From contig JARKIP010000022.1 in assembly GCA_029990175.1 (NCBI GenBank), forward strand, positions 22,542,001 through 22,606,000: DNA of 64,000 bases. The letters are read 5' to 3'. A program made the position numbers and the translations under genes. Of the stretch, positions 21,571-31,744 are shown piece by piece (position 1 is the stretch's first letter; each line of letters starts with the position of its first letter). The notes beneath the pieces were generated by a model that was not told the DNA's origin, did not search any database, and saw only the letters and a program-made list of their open reading frames with translations. The DNA is from Petunia secreta. Taxonomy: Eukaryota; Streptophyta; Magnoliopsida; Solanales; Solanaceae.

Positions 21571-22348
21571 AGTAGGCATCCTAATAGCACGTCTAGACCT
21601 CTTAACCGACTGCCACCAAGTAGAAGTATAGGCCTCAAATGAAGCAATAACATAGTTAGTATTCTTCTCATCCAACATGTCATTTGTATCAAAGATTTTC
21701 TCCAACTGAACCTCTCAATCTATGAACTTTCTGGATCACTAGTCCCTTGGAAGGATGGGATAGTGATCTTCACACTATTCTAATTGTTATCACGACCCCA
21801 AGGTTTGGATTTAGTTGACCCCTATAGTAGTAGTCATCATAGCCATCATATTCTCTCCTCAAGTTCCTTCCCAAATACCCCACTTGAGGTCAAAGACCTT
21901 GTCCATGACCTCTATTAATACCACGACCTTGTTGCATTGGCCTCTTATTCGGATAGGGTGGCTCATAGTCTTCATAATCATCACCAAGATCGGGCACATC
22001 AACATCTTGCGCATCCGGTACAACATTTTTTTGGGGCCTCACTAGTGGTGGAACATTACCTTGGGGAATGCCCAAGTTGTGGGGAATGCCCACTTGTTGG
22101 AGAAGGCCCAACAATCTTTCACGTCGAGTAGCTTCATCTTTCAACATTTCTTGTTGAGCTATCTCGGCAAAATAATCCGGCTTTACAGTTTAAGCATCAC
22201 TTGTGCCTTCTCCGACATCTTTGTAAATACTAGCGGTTCTCTCCCTTTCAATGTTCTCAAATCTAAAGCATATGGATTTCAGCTCGACCAAGAGGTAGGC
22301 CAAAGTAGATTCCAGAACTGCTATGGGCTTTTCTCCTTCTTTCGCCAT
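21571..22348 (-). pseudogene. gag: G1 gag N-terminal part
   Basis: The start is ATG at 22346-22348 (MAKEGEKPIAVLES). The order matches G2: a short coiled coil (VELKSICFRFENIERER), a linker with ERLLGLLQQVGIPHN, an Arg/Gly/Gln-rich tract (NKRPMQQGRGINRG), then the Retrotrans_gag core. The left end is the G2 insertion point with AGTAG duplicated. Stops at 22190 and around 21720-21790 break the frame. Confidence 0.85.
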
Positions 22349-23367
22349 GCACCTATAAGCAAACAAAGACAAGAAGAGATTAGAGTAAAAGTTCTTACCC
22401 CACTTCCTCACTTTTTAAATGTCACTCAGGCACACTCAATTTAGTGGGTAAGGTCACTCAAGCTTGATTCCAAAGGCTTCTCGTATTTGAAAAACCTCCT
22501 CAATAACCAATCAAGTCCACAAGAACCAAATACTTTCGGGAAGAGTGGAGTTGATTTGACTCTATGGACGAATGGCTATATAAGTGAGCACTTGAAGCAA
22601 AGAATGTTTTACGAGTCTTCTTTTATTCCTAATTGCCATCACGCACGAGTATCCTATAAGCTCAATGAACTAGTACTAGTTAAGTAGGAGTATTACATCA
22701 AAAGTACTAGCCGGAAGTAGCGCAAATCAAGAAGTATCTAAAACCTAGGAAATAAACAACCCCGACCCCCTTACAAGAAGAGGCGCACCACCTCTGCAGA
22801 GTGGGAAGTCCGCCTACTAAAAGTTATGAGAGGGGTGAAAAAGTGGGTGGTCCACCTCTGTCAAACAGGCGGGGGAGGAGGGCACCTACTGCTATTTCCT
22901 GCAACTTGCAACAACATGTTCTTGGTCCAATTTTACCCAAATTTCAAACAATTTCAACTTGTCTTTCAAATTTAAAACTACCTAAAGATGTTTTTAATGA
23001 TTCTAAACAATCCCCAATAGTTTTTAAATCCAAATAAACAAACAACAAGCTTGTTCTATGATTTTGAAGAAAGTTTTCTAGGGTTTTAAAATTTTGGAAT
23101 TTTGAATCTTCAAATTTTGATTCACTACACCAAATCTTGATTTAATTGAACCAAAATAGTTGGAATATGATAGAGAACAAATCCCAATAACTTTCATTGC
23201 TTCGGTGTCCAAATCCAACAAGTTCTATAAAAGTTTTTTGTAGTTTTCAAGTTTTTCAATTTTTTTCTTCGTTTTCAAATAAAAACAAACAAGACAACAA
23301 GAACAACAAGAAGGTAAAGATACGAGATAGATGAACAGGACGAGCATTTGTAAGAAACAAACCTAGC
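22349..23367 (-). other. G1 untranslated leader
   Basis: About 1 kb of non-coding leader, collinear with the leaders of G2 and G3. It holds a GC-box patch at about 22770-22880 and, directly before the gag ATG, an acceptor-like TTGCTTATAG/GTGCATGG. Confidence 0.7.
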
Positions 23368-23384
23368 CGTGCTCTGATACCAAT
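23368..23384 (-). other. G1 primer-binding site (tRNA-iMet)
   Basis: TTGGTATCAGAGC on the minus strand, adjacent to the 5' LTR. A perfect match to the usual tRNA-iMet primer site. Confidence 0.92.
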
Positions 23385-24212
23385 TGATGCAATGTAAAAT
23401 GAGGAAGCTAAAAGTAACGATAAAAGCAAGACGAAGCTTAAACGATTACCTAAATAGCACCGAAGAACTAAACCTCGATACACCTAGGGCAAATGTCAAG
23501 GGTCACCTATACTACACAATTATCCTTAGAATGATCAAGGTAGGATGAAGTTCAAATGGATTTCGCCAATTGAAATCAAGCGAAATACAAAGGGTTTATA
23601 GCGAGCATTGCTCATGTGTTTGTTAATTTCAAGACTAGGTAAATGAAATAAATGCCTAAGGGAGGCTTTTATAGTCTCCCTTTACATGTTGTGAAAGGTC
23701 CAAAAAGCCCTCAAGCTGGGTCAATACATTAAAGGCCACATAGGGTTAAAATAGAAAATAGACATAAAAACTAGCAAAATCCCGTCAAGCTTGGAACAGG
23801 AATAGGCGGTCCGCCCACTCCTATAGGCGGTAAGCCCAGTTGAGAAGTCCAAAGAGTTGTGCAGAGAAGAAGCAGTCCGTATTTTGCAAATGCGGTCCGC
23901 CTTTTGAAACATCAGAGACATGGAAAATCCATACTTAGCCAAATTTCGAGCCAAAATGAAGTAGGCGGCCCACCCACCCTAAGAGGCGGTGCGCCTCATC
24001 CTAGAGCATGTGGAGGAGTATAAAAAACAGCTTTGAAAGCTCATCCTTTGTGCTTAGGTGGTCCTCCATCAATGGTGCTCCGGTGCATGATCTTAAAATC
24101 AGTTCCGAAGCTCCTTTCTTCCACGCCCTTCCACACCAAGTGTAGATGAGTATCTTGGATCTCTTTAACTAGAATCTGAGCGAATGGTCTTGAGGAAATT
24201 TAGATTGCATGA
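23385..24212 (-). repeat. G1 5' LTR
   Basis: About 828 bp, starting + strand TGATGCAATG and ending near TTGCATGA (the outer end could also be 24209). Homologous to the G2 LTRs but clearly diverged. TATA-like CTATAAAAG at 23666-23674 (minus). GC boxes such as AGGCGGTCCGCCC lie at 23800-24000. The 3' partner is not in the window. Confidence 0.8.
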
Positions 24213-24410
24213 AAAGAAAGGCTTGAGCTCACTCTCTCTTTCGTCTTTCCATTCCAACCAAAATGTAGGAGTCATATGTGGCAGCACTTGAAACGAATTG
24301 AGGGTTTTTTTTTTACTATAATCCTCTTTCTTTCCTCAAAGAAGCACCTCAAATTGATCTGGCCCAAGTCTTCCTCTCAAATCAATATTTCATCTCTCGA
24401 TTGAAGATCA
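24213..24410 (-). pseudogene. A1 downstream ORF, distal fragment
   Basis: Joined across G3 (remove 24411-29083 and one GATCA), the minus-strand frame continues from 29084 into this piece: KIINQGW, then DLQSRDEILI and NLRCFFEERKR, with a few in-frame stops. That resembles the W..L....VREFY region of plant transposon-protein ORFs. The left end meets the G1 5' LTR. Confidence 0.5.
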
Positions 24411-25268
24411 TGATAAGGGGAAAACTATGCGGAAGCTAAGACGATATAAAATGCGGAAGATAAAACAAGATGAAGTGATATCTAACAAGATATCGAGATA
24501 AAAGCAAGAAGAAGTTTGAAATGATTATATAAGTAGCACCAAGGAACTTAGTCTCGATACACCCTGGGTGAATGTCAAGAATCACCTATACTACGCAACT
24601 ACCCTCAAGAAACACTCGGCTCTTGCAAATAGAATGATCAAAGAGGTTTCGATGTTCAATTTGGACTCTACCAAGTGAAATCTTGCCCGCTCACGGGTTC
24701 TTCATTGAGATTCACTCAAGAAATTCATCATTCTATATTCAAAGTTGTGTTGCATGAAATGAAGACCTAAGGGCTCTATTTATAGGCCCCTTCTAAGACT
24801 AAAGTAAATGACTAAAGTGCCCTCAAGTGAGGTTAATACACAAAAGACCACTTAGGGCTAAAATAGGAAATACACCCAAAACTAGTGAAACTCCCGTCTA
24901 GGCAAAACAGTGGCGGGCGGTCCGCCTCGTGGGACTAGGCGCCCACCTCATCTCAGCATGTGTGAAGTCAGCAGAAGGTGGGCGGTCCGCCTCTGCAGAG
25001 TGGGCGGCCACCTCCTTGAGTTCCTGAGAGCTGGGACTTGGGTAGGCGGTCCACCTAAAGCTGTGGGCAGTCCGCCTCTTTCTGGGCTGCCTTGGTGCGC
25101 TTCTTTTTGGCCTTGTGATGTTCTCCCATGGCCTTAGATGTTTCACCCTTCGTCGAATCTTTTGGATGTTCCTTCACCTCTTCCCCAAAGCACTTAGTCT
25201 CCTCTTTCTTGCATCCTGCAAGCTTGGTCCTTGAGAGTTGGTATCTTAGCTCAATTTTCCCCGTATTA
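24411..25268 (-). repeat. G3 3' LTR
   Basis: 858 bp. The minus-strand start is mutated to TAATACGG (the 5' copy has TGATATGG), and its end is CCTTATCA. TATA-like CTATAAATAG near 24777-24786. GC boxes at 24905-25080. Confidence 0.9.
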
Positions 25269-25450
25269 TACTCCCCTTCTTGAAAGGATTTCGTCCTCGA
25301 AATAAAGGAGTCACCATTCATGGCATCTTCATCTCCTCGAGTTTCCCAATGTTCTCCTCCCTTGTTCTTCTTGAACGCCACTTTGGAGTAGCCTTCTTCC
25401 AAGTTCTCCTTTGCCTTAGCATAGAACCTAGGGCCTACAAGCAACGACAA
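25269..25450 (-). pseudogene. pol: G3 integrase C-terminal remnant
   Basis: The minus frame reads AKAKENLEEGYSKVAFKKNK and then, after an internal deletion, ISRTKSFQEGE. It matches the end of the G2 integrase (KARKNLEEAYAKVAFKKKK, ISRTKSSQERE). About 60 codons remain, followed by the polypurine tract AAGAAGGGGAGTA at 25269-25282. Confidence 0.8.
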
Positions 25451-25586
25451 GCAAAACCAAAAAACTCCTACTCCAAAAGTAGGTTAGTGCAAATAGTGTG
25501 GAAAACACACTTTTATGGTTAAGCCAAGTATCAATAATGATGAAAAAGCTCACATCTCCCAAAGAAACGATAAGTACTTGACTTAG
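25451..25586 (-). other. G3 spacer between unknown ORF and integrase remnant
   Basis: Short AT-rich junction sequence with no domain that I recognise. It lies where pol would be joined. Confidence 0.4.
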
Positions 25587-26792
25587 CTAAGAGATGCACT
25601 CAACATAAGAACGAGCAAAAAGATCATTAGGACATGGTATATGCAAGATCAATTTATCAATAATCCTACGATCCCTAAGCTCATTACCAACACACCAAAC
25701 CTTCAATGAAATTCTTTCACAATGTGGCATAAGGGTTTTGGCATATTCAATTCTCAAAGTGTGGTTAACATGTGGGATGGGATAGGCAAGATAGTTCAAT
25801 TCACAATTAGCATCAATTACCCTACTCCCCTTCTTAAAATGTTTCATACTCACACTAAGAGATACCTCATCACCTCTAATTTCATCCTCAAGACAACCCC
25901 CCTCACAAGGCACGCTCTCAAGGAAGGCATTAATAATGGCCTATTCCTCATCATAACCCAAACCAACAAGAGTACGGTCACTAGAAGAATCATCTACCTC
26001 ACTCGAAGCTTCAAAAAAAGAGTTGTCTATGGGATCAAATCCCTCACACCATGGAGGTTTCAACTCATTTCCAACTCTAGCTCGATACAACTCACCGCCA
26101 CAAATAAGGATGCCCTCAAACAAAGGATTAGTAAAAGTACGCATCCCATTCTCAAGGTCAAGCAAAGGTGAAGTATAATAGCTAGGCTCATTATGCGCAC
26201 GTGAGGAGTCATCGAATATAATTCGATCCATCACATCCACTAGGGACTCCTCAAGGTCACTACCTTCCCCACTACAACACATAGATCCACCAAAGGCAAT
26301 TAAATCAATAAGGGCATGATCAAACAACTTATCTTCCCCTTTATAAAAAATTGGTGGTGTTTCATAACGAGGCTCACAAGTATAGTCAAATACCATTTCC
26401 TCACTAAAGAGAGGTTCATTGAATATTGAGTGCACATCATGATGTGGCTTATCAATCCTCTCAACTAGTGGTTCATATGCACAAACAAGTTGACTGATCG
26501 ACTCTACGCTAGTTGCAATTTCATTAAATGCGTTACAAGTACCAACTCGCATTGAGTTTTCTCAAGTTTAGGGATTAACATGTTCGTCAAAGGGTGAAGT
26601 AACACTTACATTTGAGTCGCTCCCGTGAGCATTCACATAGCTTATAGTGTCGCATTCAATCCCTCCGTCACGAAGCTCACAGTGATGATCTCCATCCTCT
26701 TGTCTTCCTTCCAAGGCAAATGATTGAGGCTCCAATAGCTCGCCTCCAAGAGTACCTACACAAAAGCTATTGCAAGAAGAAGAAGATAACAT
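25587..26792 (-). pseudogene. G3 novel ORF, about 400 codons, unknown function
   Basis: A single minus-strand frame from 26792 to 25587, interrupted only by in-frame stops at about 26568 and 26562 and by one TAG at 25941. No frameshift is needed. It is acidic in the middle (YTCEPRYETPPIFYKGEDK, SSEVDDSSSDRT), Cys-containing (GSMCCSGEG, CEGGCLEDE) and ends with LHIPCPNDLFARSYVE. It starts with a Ser/Cys-rich segment. I see no zinc knuckle, protease, polymerase or membrane segment, and it resembles neither the gag nor the pol of G1, G2 or A1. It replaces everything between the gag N-terminus and the integrase tail. It may be a captured host sequence or a family-specific extra gene. A database search is needed to decide. 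Confidence 0.6.
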
Positions 26793-26820
26793 ATGATTAG
26801 GACAAAAGGTGTCCTCACTC

Positions 26821-27206
26821 TCAATTTGTTTTTCCTCTCCTCTTCTTTTTTTTTTTTAATTCGCTCTCATCTGCAAGTGCATGGGGATGAGGTCTAAGAA
26901 TGTCATCACCTCGCTCACCTCCCTCAACTCCCTTATTTGCCATTGGTTGGCTCATAGGAGTAGTATACTTACTCCTAAAGTGAGTAACTACACCATCTTG
27001 GGGAATGCCTACTTGTTGGGGAATGACCAACGGTGGGAAATGCCCAACTTTCCTTCACTAATGCCTTTTCCGGCATCTTTTTGGACACTCGGGGTTCATT
27101 CCTCTTTGAGGCTATCAAGCCTCGAGCTTATGGATCTCACCGCGGCCAAGAGGTAGGCCAAAGTGCTTACCAGGACCTTAATGGTATCGTATACGTCTTC
27201 GGCCAT
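26821..27206 (-). pseudogene. gag: G3 gag N-terminal stub
   Basis: The start is ATG at 27204-27206 (MAEDVYDTIKVLVSTLAYLL), matching the first 60 residues of G1 and G2 gag with the same short coiled coil (SISSRLDSLKEE). After a frame change near 27040 it continues as QQVGIPQDGVV, the counterpart of the G1 linker, and ends in a Lys-run (LKKKKKRR). The capsid core and knuckle are gone. Confidence 0.75.
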
Positions 27207-28208
27207 ATACCTACAAAAATTAAAGATAAGAGAAAGAGGTAGAGTAAAAACACTCACTCGCTCCCTCACCTTTGGAATATCACTCGGGTACACTCAATTT
27301 AGTGTGTGGTAGGATCTCTCAAGCTTGATTTCAAAGGCTTCCTCGTAGTTGAACAACAACCTCAATAACCACTCAAGTCACACGAACCAAATACTCTTTG
27401 GTGTGAGTGGAATTGATGTGACTCTATGTACCAACGGCTATATAAGTGAGCACTTGAGCCAAAAATGTTCTACAAGGCTTCTTTGAGTTCTAATCTTCTC
27501 TACGCACGAATATCCTATTACGCTCAAGAGTTAGTGTCAATGGAGTAGGAAAATTACGCAAGAAACACTAACCAAGAAGCTCGGAGGCAAAGAACAAGTG
27601 AACACCTACGAAAAGACAACCCAAATGCTGAAACAGAAAGAGGCGCCCCCGCCTCAGGTGGTTAGGCGGTCACCTGGGAAAGTCCAGAGAGGCCTCCTGA
27701 AAGAGGCAGTCCGCCAAAAATGGGTAGGCAGTCGCCCAAAACCTGAATTTTCAGCATATTCCTGAACTTTTCACTATGTTTCAGCCCGTTTTTCACCCAA
27801 ATTTTCAATCGATTTCAACCCGATACACAAAATCAATGATACTCAAAGGTGTATAAAACTATAGAAACGAATCCCCAATGGTTTTCAACTCCAAACAAAC
27901 AACAACATGCTTCGATTCAAGATTGAAGCATTTTATAGAAATTTAAGACTTTTGGATTTTGATTTTGGAAATTTTGAATTGTAACACCAAAACACGATAT
28001 ATGGGTATCGAAACGATGGGAATACTATAGAGAACAAATCCCAATACTTTTAAACACATGGGGATTTAAATCATACCCGATTTACTAATTTTTTTCAACT
28101 TTTCAAGTTATTTAATTTTTTTATTTTTCTTCAAGAACAAACACAACAACAACAACGATACTAACACGATGAACAAGAAATGTAGGTTTGTATGAACATA
28201 ACCCGAGC
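27207..28208 (-). other. G3 untranslated leader
   Basis: About 1 kb, collinear with the leaders of G1 and G2, with GC boxes at 27640-27750 and an acceptor-like TTTTTGTAG/GTATATGG just before the gag ATG. Confidence 0.7.
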
Positions 28209-28226
28209 CTTGCTCTGATACCAAAC
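28209..28226 (-). other. G3 primer-binding site (tRNA-iMet)
   Basis: TTTGGTATCAGAGCAAGG on the minus strand, adjacent to the 5' LTR. Confidence 0.92.
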
Positions 28227-29083
28227 TGATAAGGGAAAAATTACGCGAAAGCAAAGACGATATAAAATGCGAAAAGTAAAACAAGATAAAGTGATGTCTA
28301 ACAAAATATCGAGATAAAAGCAAGACGAAGCTTGAAACGATTACCTAAGTAGCACCAAGGAACTTGTCTCGATACACCTTGGGTGAATGTCAAGAATCAC
28401 CTATACTACGAAGTTACCCTCAAGACACACTCTGCTCTTGCAAACAGAATGATCAAAGAGGTTTCGATGTTCAACTTGGACTCTACCAAGTGAAATCATG
28501 CCCGCTCACGGGTTCTTCATTGAGATTCACTCAAGAAATTCATCATTCTATATTCAAAGTTGTGTAGCATGAAATGAAGACCTAAGGGATCTATTTATAG
28601 GCCCCTTCTAAGACTAAAGTAAATGACTAAAGTGCCCTAAAGTTAGGTTAATACATAAACAGCCACTTAGGGCTAAAATAGGAAATACACCCAAAACTAG
28701 TGAAACTCCCGTCTAGGCAAAACAGTGGCGGGCGGTCTGCCTCGTGGGACTAGGCGCCCACCTCATCTCAGCATGTGTGGAGTCAGCAGAAGGTGGGCGG
28801 TCCGCCTCTTCAGAGTGGGCGGCCGCCTCCTTGAGTTCCTGAGAGCTGGGACTTGGGTAGGCGGTCCACCTAAAGCTGTGGGCGGTCCGCCTCTTTCTGG
28901 GCTGCTTAGTCCGCTTCTTTTTGGCCTTGTGATGTTCTCCCTTGGACTTAGACGCTTCACCCTTCGTCGAATCTTTTGGATGTGCCTTCAACTCTTCCCC
29001 AAAGCTCTTAGTCTCCTCTTTCTTGCATCCTTCAAGCATGGTCCTTGAGAGTTGGCATCTTAGCTCTATTTTTCCCCATATCA
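28227..29083 (-). repeat. G3 5' LTR
   Basis: 857 bp, TGATATGGGG...CCTTATCA on the minus strand. TATA-like CTATAAATAG at 28591-28600. GC boxes GGGCGGTCCGCC and GGGCGGCCGCC at 28790-28900, upstream of the TATA. Confidence 0.92.
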
Positions 29084-29763
29084 GATCACTAGTTAACTAT
29101 TTTATCCACCCTTGATTTATTATTTTTCTCAAAAGTCCCATGTTGTACTTGTCCATTCAAGTTGTTGTGATGTCTCTTTCAGGAGTAAGGGATATATATT
29201 TTAACCTTTGGAAGTAGTCAAAGTAAGATTTTTTAGACACAAATCTCCCAATTTTAAGGGAATAATGGTATGCTAGTCGACACAGTGACTGACCTCTTGG
29301 ATAGAGCATGTGGAAGTGGTTCCTCCGGTTGGACCTCTTGTTCTCATTCTTTTTGGTTCCCATCACTACCTTCATTGTTCCCAGAATTAATTCTCCCTTC
29401 CTCCGAATGTGTATGAGAATAGGAAGAAGAAGAAGAGACTCTCTGAGTCTCAGGCAGTTCAGGGCTCTCTTCCCTATCTGAAGCTTCATCTCTCAAGTTC
29501 TTTCTTATTTGCGCATGCTTTTGCTTGGCCCCAAATTCCCCAGCTCTTTTTCTATGGACCAAGGGGACATCATCGGAGTACTCCCTTGAATTTGAAGCAG
29601 TAATAGGGGAGGAGGGTGGGGTAGTCAGATCTACTGTTCCTCTACCAGCTCTGCTCTTTATCCTCTTTAGATAGGGTTTTCCAGCCCCCCACCCTGGATT
29701 AGAAGGTTGGCTTGTAGATCCCCTTCCTCTTCCCTATATATTAGTGCCTCGAGATCTTACCAT
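29084..29763 (-). pseudogene. A1 downstream ORF, proximal fragment (plant transposon-protein type)
   Basis: The start is ATG at 29761-29763 (MVRSRGTN). Ser/Pro/Arg-rich low-complexity sequence follows (DLTTPPSSPITASNSREYSD, HRKRAGEFGAKQKHAQ, SSSSSYSHTHSEEG), then RFVSKKSYFDYFQRLKYISL and TPERDI. Solanaceae Athila-like elements have such an ORF after pol, with an MVRTR-type opening and a 'putative plant transposon protein' domain. Stops occur at codon 10 and near 29344 and 29157, with a frameshift near 29340. The frame continues past G3 at 24410-24213. Its function is unknown. Position suggests an env-like gene, but I see no membrane segment. Confidence 0.55.
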
Positions 29764-31740
29764 TGTAGACCTATTTAAGCATAGAGAAAACATGTTAGAA
29801 GATGTCAAAAGTGGTAAGCAATGGTTAGCATGAAAATCCCGAACATGTTTCAGTAAATAGGTAAAAGGGCAGGGCCATATTCAAAGGGCAGCTACCTCTT
29901 GATTTAAACACTTATAATCTTTCAGTGTCATGTCAAGCGGTGGGCAACACTTCCCTTCGCCCATGAAGGGAGGAGAAACTTCAGAGAGTTTGGCATCTTA
30001 CACTTAGAAATTTTTTTAGCTCATTTAAAAAGGGCGGCCACCCAACCAAGGGGTGCCCTCCTCTTATCAAGGGGCAGCGAACACCGAGGACCGCCCTTGC
30101 AGGGTGTCCAAACGTCAGAGTATTGGCATTTTTGACGCTTAGCCAAATTTTTGGCAATTTCAGAATTGGCGGCTACTCAGACAAGGAGCAGCCTCCAAAT
30201 GCCCAACTCAAAGTCACAAGAAGAAAAGAGGCGCCGACACTTATAGTTGCCCAGTAGGTGCGGCCACAAGACCAAAAAATGTGTAGTTGCAACACTTATG
30301 GTCGCCCATAGTAGGGGCGGCCGCATGTTCTATTGCACTTCTCTATTTTGAGAGGTGATAAGAAGAGACAAATTGGCGGCCGCACAAGCAAAGTGCGGCC
30401 TCCATCTTACCACCAACAGGTAGTTTGAACGATAACGTTGGAAGACCTCAAAAAGGGGCGATCGCCTGTTCTTCAACCTTCAGTAGTTTATGATGCAGCC
30501 TAGGAAGAGAGGGCGGTCGCCAAGTAAAGGGTGGGCACCCTTTCTTTGTCTGTAACAGCTGCGGAGACACGCTTCCCCAAATTTTTGACACATAACCCAC
30601 AACAAGGTTCATAACTACCCACTTTTGTTTCTCTCTCATGGCGAAACACTCTCAATTCTCCAAGAAAAATAATCAAAATCAAATACGCACACCCTTTCTT
30701 TAATCATCCTAAGCCATGTTCTTGCATTTCAAGTTTAAAAGTAGATCCTTAAAATTTAAACCTTACATTAAAATATAAAAAATAAGAATGAAATGAAAGG
30801 GATTACTAGATGAGTTGTGCAAATGAGATGATATAGTGGTGGTATGTTGATTTAGTGGTGGCATTTGTTTTCGATGATCTTAATTAATGGAGAGTAGTCG
30901 GCAGGGTACTGTTTGATAAATTGGAATAGGAAAAGGGGAAAAAAGGTGCCTTAGGTTCGTTTTATACCCACGATGTGCCGGGTCCCTTTTTAAGAAGGGA
31001 AGCCGCCTCCTGTGACAAGGTTTTGCCCATATACTGGCTTATAGCCATGCTTTCTTTGAGAAAAGGGCAGTCGCCTAACAAGAGGGCGACAACCTGTTGC
31101 ATTCACCTACTTTCCTGAGGAAAATTGGGCGGCCAGCACTGATCATTGCCTTTTAAGGGCGATAAAACTTCAGAGAAGTTCATTTTTGACATTTAGCCAA
31201 ATTTCTAAAAGGCGAACCCAATCAACGGGCGGCCTCCATGTCAAAAAAGGGTCTCCTACACTGTAGGGGCGGTTAACCTTTAGAGAGTTCGTAATTTCAC
31301 ACTTAGCCAAAAAATTTGAGGCTAACAGAAGGGGCGGTCACCCAGTTCAGTGGCGCCGCCTCCATGTGCGAAAAGGAACTCCTACCCTTTGAGTCGCCCA
31401 ATAAGGGCGAAAAAAGCTCAAAAAGCCTCCAACCTAATAGTTAGAAAAAAAATTTCACCACTTTGAAATGGGTGGCCATCCTTTTTAAAGGGTGACCCAT
31501 TCTTGGGTCTCTGCAAACCCCTTTTTGGGATTGACCAACACACACACAAAAGGGGCGACCGCCATGTATGGGGCGGCCTCTCTGCTACCTGCAATTCTAG
31601 ATTTTCTACTTGAAATTCTAGCTACAATTCATCCTTAAACACCTACAAAACAACAACTAGTTAGCTAAAATCCTGAGTTGCCTCCCAAGCAGCGACATAC
31701 TTAATGTCGTGGCACGACACCGACCCTATAAACTCAAGGA
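29764..31740 (-). other. A1 region between integrase and downstream ORF, rich in GC boxes
   Basis: About 2 kb without a usable frame. From 29990 to 31600 it contains many blocks of GGGCGGCC or GGGCGGTCGCC type, several next to CTTAGCCAAATTT (for example 30136-30155 and 31300-31312). The same pairing occurs in the G1-G3 LTR U3 regions. The right end (31670-31715) has a sequence GTTGCCTCCCAAGCAGCG and TGTCGTGGCACGAC typical of the region after the Athila integrase. Confidence 0.5.
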
Positions 31741-31744
31741 TTGA

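Larger units (their letters stand above)
969..24212 (-). mobile_element. G1: Ty3/gypsy LTR retrotransposon, 3'-truncated and twice interrupted
   Basis: G1 reads on the minus strand. Its 5' LTR is at 23385-24212, followed leftwards by a tRNA-iMet primer site, a leader, gag, protease, RT, RNase H and the start of integrase. The rest of integrase and the 3' LTR are missing, so no target duplication can be checked. Two elements sit inside its gag: C1 at 3580-13860 and G2 at 14063-21570. Only about 5.5 kb of the span is G1 itself (969-3579, 13861-14062, 21571-24212). Joining those pieces gives collinear homology to the gag of G2, which proves the nesting order. The family is the same as G2 and G4. 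TGAT/ATCA LTR ends and a TGGTATCAGAGC-type primer site recall chromoviruses, but I see no chromodomain. Confidence 0.85.
24411..29083 (-). mobile_element. G3: non-autonomous gypsy-family element carrying a foreign or novel ORF
   Basis: 4,673 bp on the minus strand with LTRs of 858 (3') and 857 bp (5'), a tRNA-iMet primer site, a leader, a gag N-terminal stub, an unrelated reading frame of about 400 codons, a short integrase tail and a polypurine tract. Perfect target duplication GATCA at 24406-24410 and 29084-29088. The LTRs are related to those of G1/G2 and differ from each other by roughly 8-9% in the first 230 bases. The Retrotrans_gag core, protease, RT, RNase H and integrase core are all absent, so it must have moved with borrowed proteins. 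Confidence 0.9.

Noticed and set aside
24910..25137. Pro/Arg-rich frames on both strands over the G3 LTRs (also 28713-29048 and 21182-21382)
   Set aside because: Low-complexity translation of the GC boxes in U3, with no independent evidence of coding.
29900..31640. Search for the A1 3' LTR in this interval
   Set aside because: The sequence shares only GC boxes with 37460-40092, not the terminal or R-U5 sequence, so I do not call an LTR here.
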